Source of the DNA: an uncultured Mollicutes bacterium
GTDB taxonomy: Bacteria > Bacillota_I > Bacilli_A > Acholeplasmatales > Anaeroplasmataceae
Direction of reading: 5' to 3'
Length of the DNA: 11,435 nucleotides
Assembly: GCA_937905855.1 (NCBI GenBank)
Contig: CALCWU010000002.1
Coordinates: forward strand, 1-11,435
Part shown: piece after piece, positions 5,644 through 11,435 of the stretch
Position numbering within the stretch: position 1 is the first letter of the stretch
How the letters are laid out: each line of letters opens with the position of its first letter
Notes under the pieces: model-generated
Told to the model about the DNA's origin: nothing
Databases searched by the model: none
Seen by the model: only the letters and a program-made list of their open reading frames with translations
Translations under genes and position numbers: made by a program

Positions 5644-6351
5644 ATGAGATTAGATAAGATGCTTGCCCATTTAAATTATGGCTCAAGAAGTGAAGTTAAA
5701 AAGCTTATTCGTAAGGGCTTTGTTATGGTTAATGGCGAAATTATTTTAGATGATGATTATAATACTAAGGAAGACGATGAGGTTACCATTTTTGGTGATG
5801 TGGTATCATATGAGGAAAAACTTTACTTTATGTTGAATAAACCAAAAAACGTAGTGAGTGCTACCTTTGATTATTATGATAAAACGGTAATAGATTTTTT
5901 TCAAGGCTATGAAAAAAGAAATCTTTTTCCTGTCGGTAGACTTGACATAGATACGACTGGTTTACTTTTAATTACTAACGATGGCGAATTAGCCCATATG
6001 CTATTAAGTCCTAAGCGTCATGTTTATAAAACCTACAAGGCTACCTTAGATAAAAAATTTGACCCAAAGGATATTATAGCTTTGGAAAATGGTGTTACAC
6101 TTGATGATGGCTATGTTACTCTTCCTGCAAGAATTGAAAGCTTTGAGGAGAATATTGTTTACATTTCTATTCGTGAAGGTAAATATCATCAGGTAAAAAG
6201 GATGTTTCAGGCCTTTGATTATGAAGTAGTAGAATTAAATAGAGAATCATTTGGCCCGTTAAAGCTTGATTCTAATTTAAAACTTGGTGAATATCGCCCT
6301 TTAACCAAAGAAGAATTAGATTTACTTATGAAAAGTTATGAAAACAACTAA
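5644..6351 (+). CDS. rsuA: RsuA-family 16S rRNA pseudouridine synthase
   Basis: A 235-residue RluB/RsuA/RluE/RluF-family enzyme that isomerises a uridine in rRNA to pseudouridine. An N-terminal S4 RNA-binding domain (about residues 1-50, MRLDKMLAHLNYGSRSEVKK) is followed by the catalytic domain. The catalytic Asp is D101 in GRLDIDTTGLLLITNDG, and the family's C-terminal motif EGKYHQVKRMF is at 178-188, with RESFGPLKL after it. Length and the MLNKPKNVVSAT segment (63-74) fit RsuA, which acts at U516 of 16S rRNA, better than the longer RluB, but assignment within the family is tentative. Start ATG 5644 has GAGG at 5635-5638, spacing 5 nt. The gene begins 15 nt after the HD-gene terminator, so it probably depends on read-through. 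No clear terminator follows. Confidence 0.9.
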   Translation: MRLDKMLAHLNYGSRSEVKKLIRKGFVMVNGEIILDDDYNTKEDDEVTIFGDVVSYEEKLYFMLNKPKNVVSATFDYYDKTVIDFFQGYEKRNLFPVGRLDIDTTGLLLITNDGELAHMLLSPKRHVYKTYKATLDKKFDPKDIIALENGVTLDDGYVTLPARIESFEENIVYISIREGKYHQVKRMFQAFDYEVVELNRESFGPLKLDSNLKLGEYRPLTKEELDLLMKSYENN

Positions 6352-6377
6352 TGAAAGTGAAATTTAAGTGAAATCGC

Positions 6378-6406
6378 TTTACAATTATGTTATTTTGTGT
6401 TAATAT
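6378..6406 (+). promoter_or_regulatory. Promoter of a candidate small RNA
   Basis: TTTACA (6378-6383), 17 bp, then TAATAT (6401-6406) with extended -10 TGt at 6398-6400. The direct repeat AAGTGAAAT (6355-6363 and 6366-6374, 11 bp apart) lies just upstream. Predicted start is near 6413; the only thing before the next terminator is non-coding. Confidence 0.6.
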
Positions 6407-6412
6407 ATAGCC

Positions 6413-6526
6413 ATCTTATGTAAAACGTTTCCAGTGATTTTACAGAGTTTAGAAAGCAAAGAGAAAAAGGAAAAAGGAGAAAACAAAATAGTTTGTTTTA
6501 GGCTTGGTGGTTCGAGCCTTTTTTTT
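6413..6526 (+). ncRNA. Candidate small RNA of about 110 nt, no known family recognised
   Basis: Bounded by the promoter at 6378-6406 and an intrinsic terminator. Predicted structure has three stems: TGTAAAA (6419-6425) with TTTTACA (6438-6444), AAAACAAA (6480-6487) with TTTGTTTT (6492-6499, ATAG loop), and the terminator stem. Between the first two is a single-stranded purine-rich stretch (about 6452-6479) that contains two GG-centred, SD-like repeats. No ORF with a plausible start is present. It does not resemble tmRNA, SRP RNA, 6S or RNase P RNA, and I recognise no riboswitch core. It could instead be an untranslated leader ending in an attenuator for the downstream helicase gene, but that gene has its own promoter. 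Confidence 0.45.
6500..6526 (+). terminator. Intrinsic terminator of the candidate small RNA
   Basis: AGGCTTGG (6500-6507) pairs with TTCGAGCCT (through 6519): five Watson-Crick pairs at the base, then a T-G, G-C and G-T pair, loop TGGT, followed by eight T (6519-6526). It could also stop transcripts running out of the pseudouridine synthase gene. Confidence 0.8.
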
Positions 6527-6528
6527 GC

Positions 6529-6557
6529 TTTAAAAATAGGTAAAGTGATGGTATAAT
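6529..6557 (+). promoter_or_regulatory. Promoter of the helicase gene
   Basis: TATAAT (6552-6557) with extended -10 TGg (6549-6551) and a weak -35 TTTAAA (6529-6534) at 17 bp. The expected start near 6564 lies only 9 nt before TTG 6573 and 24 nt before ATG 6588, which favours the ATG as translation start. Confidence 0.68.
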
Positions 6558-6587
6558 ATCCTTAATAAGATTTTGGTTGGTGATAGT

Positions 6588-9500
6588 ATGGATCTAAAGA
6601 AAAAAATAGAGATTTATCAAAAGAAGCTACTTGATATTGGTAGAAAAAATAAGCTTATAAATTTTCGCTTTAGTCTTTCATCTAATGTAATGATGCTAAA
6701 TGATGATTTTTTTGATTGCTTTAATAAGCTTGTTGATGGTTTAGAATTTAATATTGCTAAGCTATTCTCTGATAGTTTAGGAAATAAAAAATGCAGTGAA
6801 AAAGAAATATTTGCTAGTGGAGTTAGGATTAAAAGAGAAGATACCTATTCCTATGAGGAAATAAGAACAATAAAAAATAGATTTTCACCATTAAAAAATG
6901 TTAATTATTTATATCCACTAACTAATAGTCTAGTTTTAAATAAGACATTAAATAATTTAATTAGTAAGGCTAATGTTTTTTATGAGGAAAATGGTATTAA
7001 TGTTTTATATTTAGCCTTTGGCTTTTTAGAATTTAAGGATATTGATGGTAATAGCTGTTTGTCACCACTTTGCTTATTGCCAGTTTCAATTGAGCGTAAA
7101 ACTATAAATAATACTTATAAGCTTAAGGCCTTAGATGACGGCTATAGCCATAATGAAACATTAATCTACAAGCTATTAATGGAAAATAAGCTTAAATTTC
7201 CTAAGCTTCTTGAGCATGAAGGATTAGAGGATTATTTATTAAAGGTAGAAGAATTTGCTAAAAAGAATAATTTTATTGTAAAGAAAGAAATAGCACTTGG
7301 ATTATTTTCTTTTAACAAAATAAAGATGTATGAGGATATTGAAGCAAATTTAGATGCCTATTTAAATAGTGATATTTTACTTGCCCTTAGTGGAAATAAA
7401 ACTTTATCAGCTAATTCAAGTATTAATAATTTAGAAAATTTAGAGGTTTTACCTGCTGACTATTCCCAAATGGAAGCTATAAAAAAGGCAAAAAATGGTG
7501 AATCATTTGTTTTACAGGGACCTCCAGGCTGCGGTAAAAGCCAAACAATTACTAATATAATTGGCGAGCTTATTGCTCAAAACAAAAGTGTTTTATTTGT
7601 ATGTGAAAAAAAGGCAGCATTAGATGTTGTTTATAAAAATTTAGCTAAAAGAGGACTTAAGGATTTTTGTCTTGCATTACATGATCCTAAGGTAGATAAA
7701 AAGGATATTATTTTAGACATTTATAAAAATTTAGAGGCGATTCAAAATAAAAAAATAACATTATCCAATAAGGCCTTAGACGTCTATGATACTTACCATA
7801 CTAATCAAAATATTTTAGATTCATATTTAAAGGCATTAAATAGTGAACCATTTAGAAATGTTTCTGTTTTTGATTTAGTGAATTTGTATTATGAGAATAT
7901 TAATGCTAAGTCAATTAGCTTTGATTTTAAGGGCTTAAATATTTTTGATTTTAAATCTGAATTGGAACAATTTAATTTGAAATATTTGAACTTGGGCAAA
8001 AATGATAATATTTTTCAAGGCTTTAAGCTTGATACACTTGATATTGCTGAAAAGGATTTATTGCTTAAGGCATTAAAGAATTTTAGAAAAATTTTGGAAA
8101 ATGTATTAAGAAATCAAACTTTTACAAGACTTCAATGCTTTCAAATAGATTCAATTTCTGATTATTTTAAGGCTTTGCCATTATATGAATTTATTCTTAG
8201 CGCTCCTTGTCAAATTCCTTTAGAATATTTTTCATTTCAAGATTGGGACAATAAGAATAATACTTTAAATGAGGTAAATATTAAATGGCAGCAATATAAT
8301 TCCTTAGCTAAAAATATTGTTAAGAAATATGATGATGATATTTTTAAATTAGATATAAATAAATCTTTAGAGGTTGTTAAGGCTAATTCGTCATTTACAA
8401 GAATCTTTAATAAAGAATATAAAAAGGTAAAAAAAGAGATAGAATCACATTTAAAAAGATATTGTAAGCTTAAATATAGTGATTTGTTTAATGATTTAAA
8501 GGAAATGGAAGAAATTATTAAGGCAAAGAAGGATATTTTACTTGATGATTTAACCTTTAGAACTAACTTTAAGGAATTTTATTTTGGTGAAAATACGGAT
8601 TTTTCTAAACTGCTTGCAGTTATTGATTATTTAAATAAATATAAAAAATATGAGGAAGAGTTAAAGGCTAGAGCAATTAATTTTGATGCTCTTTTAAATG
8701 ATTTAGCTAATAAAAAATTAAGTGAATATTCTGCAGAATATAATCTTATTTTACCATATAAGGATTTATTGGATAATGGCTTTAAGGCTTATAATAAGTA
8801 TTTTGATGCTGAAAATGAAAGCCTTGAGGAGCTACTTGTAAGAATTAATGAGCAAATAAGAGATATATCACTAATAGGTGAATATTTAGAATATAAGCAA
8901 AATAAACGCATTCTTGATGAAAAATTGAATGGTATTTCTGATGTTATGGAAAATTATGGTCTTGAAGCTGTATATAAGGCCTTTGCTAAAGAAAATTTAG
9001 TTAGAATTGCATCAATGTATAATTTGCATAGTGATTTTAATTATATGATGAAGCAATTTGGCAATGCTTATAAGGAAATAATTGATTTTTCTAATATCAA
9101 AATTGCCGAGCTTGTTAGTAAAAATTGGCCACAAATTGATAGTATTTATGCATCAAGTGAAGAGGTTACAAATCTAAAAATTGAGGCTAATAAAAAGAAA
9201 AAGCTTAAGCCTCTTAAGGATACATTTAAAACCTCAGCTAATCTACTTACTAAGCTAAAGCCATGCTTTATGATGTCACCTTTAAGTGTTACTATGTTTT
9301 TGGATATAAATAGCTTTAAATTTGATACAGTTATTTTTGATGAAGCAAGTCAGCTTACAGGAGAAAATGCTATTGGTTCATGTGTAAGAGCCAAATCTAT
9401 AATTGTTTGTGGTGATCAGGAACAATTACCACCTACATCATTCTTTAATACAGAAATTAATGATGAGGATGATTTGGAATATGATGTATTTGAATCAATA

Positions 9501-11114
9501 TTAGATGAAGCAAGAGCAATGCTTCCAAGTATTATGCTTAAATGGCATTATAGAAGTAAAAATGAAGCATTAATAGCATATTCAAATAAAGAAATTTATC
9601 ATGACCTTTTAACATTTAAAGAGCCTTATTTAGCAAATGAATTTGAAGGATTAAGCTATTCTTATGTTAGTGATGGTTATTTTGATAGAGGCAAGAGTAG
9701 AGTAAATATTAAGGAAGCTAAAAAGACACTTGAATTAATTTTGAATCATGCTACTACTATGAAGAATAAATCTTTAGGTGTAGTTACATTTAATATTGCA
9801 ATGCAAAATTTAATTATTGAGCTTGTAAATCAAGAAAGAATATATAACAAAGAATTAGATGAATTCTTATCTAATGAAAATATTGATCCGTTCTTTGTTA
9901 AAAATTTGGAAACCGTTCAAGGTGATGAACGTGATCATATAATTTTAACAATTGGCTATGCTAAAGATTTAGATGGTAAGCTAAGTATGAATTTTGGTCC
10001 TTTAAATCAAAGTGGTGGCTATAAAAGACTTAATGTTGCAATTACAAGAGCTAAGGAAAAGATGAGTGTTGTTGGTTCGATTCTTCCAAGCGACTTCAAA
10101 TTAGATAAGACAACTGCAAAGGGTGTAGAGATGCTTTGTGGCTATATTGATTTTGCTATAAGAAATAAAAATACTATAGCTAAAGAGAATAATAATACTC
10201 CTATTGTTTTAGATTTGGTTAAAGAATTAAATTATTTAGGCTATAATACTGATACGTCTATTGGTAATAGTCCTATTAAAGTTGATATTGGTATTTTAAA
10301 TCCTAACAATAATGAATATATGTTAGGTATAATTGTTGATGGTATTAGCTATAAAAACAATCCATCAAGCCTAGATAGAAATTATCTTTTCGATTCAGTT
10401 TTAAAATCACGTGGTTGGAGTATCTATCATTTATTTAGTTTTAATTATTTGAATAATAAAGATGGTGTGTTAAAGGAAATTAAGAAGCTTTTGACAAAAG
10501 AAGATAATGACGATATAAATGAAACTATAGTAGATATAGAAGATTATTCTGAATTTGAGAATGCCGAGGTTTTGAGGGCTAAGGATTTGTTTTTACCATA
10601 TCCTAACATTTCGGGAATAGTTGATAATATAAATCAAGAGGAAATCTCTAAAAGTGAGAAGCTATATAAGGTTATTAGTGCTTGTTCACCAATTCATATT
10701 GATGAGCTTTTAAAGGCTGTTTTACCAATCTATGAGAAGACTAAATTAATTGAAAGTACTAAAAAATTAATATTAGATGATTTGACAATATTACAAAATG
10801 ATAAAAAAATTATAAAATCAAATTATTATGTCTTATTAAAGGGTCAAATATTTAATATTAAATTTAGAAGACATGATGAATTAAATAGCTATCTTAGACC
10901 AGTTGAGCATATTTTTACTGAAGAAATTGCATCAGGAATATTAAGCATTGTAAAAAGTACCGAGGTTATCGACAAGATGAGTCTTTACACATTATTAAAT
11001 AATTTGTTAGGCTATCAAAAGCTTAGTAAAAATACAATCCAAATTTTTGATAGAGCTCTTAATTCTTTAGAAGCATTAGTTAATATTGATAATGGTAAGA
11101 TAAGTGAAAAATAA
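6588..11114 (+). CDS. DUF4011-type SF1 helicase with degenerate Vsr-like nuclease domain
   Basis: A 1508-residue COG1112-type protein. Residues 1-260 match the DUF4011 opening (LLDIGRKNKLINFR at 14-27). The Upf1-like SF1 helicase core has Q294, Walker A GPPGCGKS (311-318), DEASQ (918-922), GDQEQLPP (942-949), HYRS (987-990), ETVQGDERD (1108-1116) and NVAITRAK (1149-1156). About 550 Lys/Glu-rich, helical, probably coiled-coil residues separate motif I/Ia from motif II. Residues about 1200-1300 look like the REase_MTES_1575 (Vsr-like) domain, but expected acids and His are changed (V1207, I1249, K1256), while D1233 and D1251 remain. The tail (SPIH at 1367-1370, then a second repeat) resembles DUF3320 winged helices. 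It should hydrolyse ATP and remodel nucleic acid. ATG 6588 was chosen over TTG 6573 because GGTGAT at 6579-6584 is the SD. Related helicases occur in antiphage systems such as Mokosh, but no partner gene is seen here. Confidence 0.88.
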   Translation: MDLKKKIEIYQKKLLDIGRKNKLINFRFSLSSNVMMLNDDFFDCFNKLVDGLEFNIAKLFSDSLGNKKCSEKEIFASGVRIKREDTYSYEEIRTIKNRFSPLKNVNYLYPLTNSLVLNKTLNNLISKANVFYEENGINVLYLAFGFLEFKDIDGNSCLSPLCLLPVSIERKTINNTYKLKALDDGYSHNETLIYKLLMENKLKFPKLLEHEGLEDYLLKVEEFAKKNNFIVKKEIALGLFSFNKIKMYEDIEANLDAYLNSDILLALSGNKTLSANSSINNLENLEVLPADYSQMEAIKKAKNGESFVLQGPPGCGKSQTITNIIGELIAQNKSVLFVCEKKAALDVVYKNLAKRGLKDFCLALHDPKVDKKDIILDIYKNLEAIQNKKITLSNKALDVYDTYHTNQNILDSYLKALNSEPFRNVSVFDLVNLYYENINAKSISFDFKGLNIFDFKSELEQFNLKYLNLGKNDNIFQGFKLDTLDIAEKDLLLKALKNFRKILENVLRNQTFTRLQCFQIDSISDYFKALPLYEFILSAPCQIPLEYFSFQDWDNKNNTLNEVNIKWQQYNSLAKNIVKKYDDDIFKLDINKSLEVVKANSSFTRIFNKEYKKVKKEIESHLKRYCKLKYSDLFNDLKEMEEIIKAKKDILLDDLTFRTNFKEFYFGENTDFSKLLAVIDYLNKYKKYEEELKARAINFDALLNDLANKKLSEYSAEYNLILPYKDLLDNGFKAYNKYFDAENESLEELLVRINEQIRDISLIGEYLEYKQNKRILDEKLNGISDVMENYGLEAVYKAFAKENLVRIASMYNLHSDFNYMMKQFGNAYKEIIDFSNIKIAELVSKNWPQIDSIYASSEEVTNLKIEANKKKKLKPLKDTFKTSANLLTKLKPCFMMSPLSVTMFLDINSFKFDTVIFDEASQLTGENAIGSCVRAKSIIVCGDQEQLPPTSFFNTEINDEDDLEYDVFESILDEARAMLPSIMLKWHYRSKNEALIAYSNKEIYHDLLTFKEPYLANEFEGLSYSYVSDGYFDRGKSRVNIKEAKKTLELILNHATTMKNKSLGVVTFNIAMQNLIIELVNQERIYNKELDEFLSNENIDPFFVKNLETVQGDERDHIILTIGYAKDLDGKLSMNFGPLNQSGGYKRLNVAITRAKEKMSVVGSILPSDFKLDKTTAKGVEMLCGYIDFAIRNKNTIAKENNNTPIVLDLVKELNYLGYNTDTSIGNSPIKVDIGILNPNNNEYMLGIIVDGISYKNNPSSLDRNYLFDSVLKSRGWSIYHLFSFNYLNNKDGVLKEIKKLLTKEDNDDINETIVDIEDYSEFENAEVLRAKDLFLPYPNISGIVDNINQEEISKSEKLYKVISACSPIHIDELLKAVLPIYEKTKLIESTKKLILDDLTILQNDKKIIKSNYYVLLKGQIFNIKFRRHDELNSYLRPVEHIFTEEIASGILSIVKSTEVIDKMSLYTLLNNLLGYQKLSKNTIQIFDRALNSLEALVNIDNGKISEK

Positions 11115-11435
11115 ATATAAGTGCTTAAAAAATAAAATGGTTCTTGTCACAGGTTCCAATGGTATTTTAGGATACAGTATTTGCCTTAATCTTTTAAAGC
11201 TAGGGGCTAATCTTTGTGTGATTTGTAGAAATGAGGAAAAGACTAATAATTTAATTAATGATTTAACTAAAAAATATAATAAATCAAAAATTGTAGGCTT
11301 TTCCTTGGATTTTGCTAATATTAATTATGTTAAGGAATTTTTTAATGATTTGAAGATCAAGATTGATTATTGTGTGCTAAATGCGGCAACCTCAGCAGGA
11401 AATTATGATTATATGTATAAAATTAATTCCCTTGC
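11104..11435 (+). CDS. Short-chain dehydrogenase/reductase, 3'-truncated by window edge
   Basis: The first 110 codons of an SDR-family NAD(P)-dependent oxidoreductase. The cofactor motif TGSNGILG has TGxxGxxG spacing, the VICRNEEK segment ends the second strand, SLDFAN fits the acid that contacts adenine, and YCVLNAATSAG corresponds to the NNAG motif. The catalytic YxxxK lies beyond the window, so activity cannot be judged. The GTG at 11104 follows an in-frame TAA (11101-11103) and overlaps the helicase gene by 11 bp. It is preferred because it supplies LKNKMVLVTG, the usual SDR lead-in; the ATG at 11137 would start inside the first beta strand and has no SD. The SD for the GTG is also weak, so translational coupling to the helicase gene is likely. 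Substrate is unknown. Confidence 0.78.
   Translation, partial: MKNKYKCLKNKMVLVTGSNGILGYSICLNLLKLGANLCVICRNEEKTNNLINDLTKKYNKSKIVGFSLDFANINYVKEFFNDLKIKIDYCVLNAATSAGNYDYMYKINSL

Noticed and set aside
6419..6433. CcpA cre-like site TGTAAAACGTTTCCA
   Set aside because: The spacing between TG and the central CG is one base too long for the cre consensus, and the bases are explained by the first stem of the candidate small RNA.
6509..6518. GGTTCGAGCC as a tRNA T-arm remnant
   Set aside because: No acceptor, D or anticodon arm is found around it; the bases form the right side of the terminator stem.
6573..6587. TTG start of the helicase gene
   Set aside because: It is only about 9 nt from the predicted transcription start and has no SD, while ATG 6588 has GGTGAT properly placed.
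1..11435. Mycoplasma-type code with TGA as tryptophan
   Set aside because: Trp codons in the conserved proteins are TGG and no gene needs TGA to stay open, although no gene in the window happens to use TGA as a stop either.
1..11435. CRISPR array, insertion sequence, integron or prophage
   Set aside because: No regularly spaced repeats, terminal inverted repeats, transposase, integrase or phage structural genes were seen on either strand.

Overview
The window is AT-rich DNA from a low-GC, probably Bacillota/Bacilli-type bacterium. An uncultured gut Bacilli or Tenericutes-like lineage would fit, but that is inference. The evidence is short intergenic gaps, Shine-Dalgarno sequences of the AGGAG/GAGG/GGTGAT type, sigma-A-like promoters that often carry an extended -10 (TGn), intrinsic terminators with T tracts, and tRNA genes that encode their own CCA ends. 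Tryptophan is written TGG and no gene needs TGA as a sense codon, so the standard bacterial code applies. All nine protein genes are on the + strand; the four tRNA genes are too.

Layout. (1) Positions 1-2109: the 3' part of aroC (chorismate synthase), followed directly by a GltD-like iron-sulfur flavoprotein; the unit ends in a terminator that begins inside the gltD stop codon. (2) Positions 2147-2516: a strong stable-RNA promoter preceded by 10-bp-phased A-tracts, then tRNA-Asp(GTC), tRNA-Arg(ACG), tRNA-Pro(TGG) and a terminator. (3) Positions 2536-3531: two GNAT acetyltransferase genes. The first is a full-length ElaA homologue broken by one in-frame amber codon. The second is a phosphinothricin-acetyltransferase-like protein whose acetyl-CoA motif looks degenerate. 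(4) Positions 3651-3830: a second stable-RNA promoter, tRNA-Gly(TCC) and a terminator. (5) Positions 3850-6351: a flavin amine-oxidase-like protein, a small HD-domain protein with its own promoter, and an RsuA-family rRNA pseudouridine synthase. (6) Positions 6378-6526: a promoter and terminator enclosing about 110 nt with no ORF, a candidate small RNA. (7) Positions 6529-11114: a 1508-residue DUF4011-type superfamily 1 helicase with a C-terminal Vsr-like (MTES_1575-type) nuclease fold and winged-helix-like tail. (8) Positions 11104-11435: the start of a short-chain dehydrogenase/reductase overlapping the helicase gene.

The genes do not form one pathway. Most are housekeeping (aromatic biosynthesis, tRNAs, rRNA modification) mixed with small accessory enzymes. 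The most unusual protein is the giant helicase: all of its helicase motifs are present, but several expected nuclease active-site residues appear to be replaced. Such COG1112-type helicases occur in antiphage systems, but here it stands alone, so a defence role is only a hypothesis. A second theme is that several protein genes start within 16-20 nt of an intrinsic terminator with no room for a promoter, which implies terminator read-through, including from tRNA promoters.
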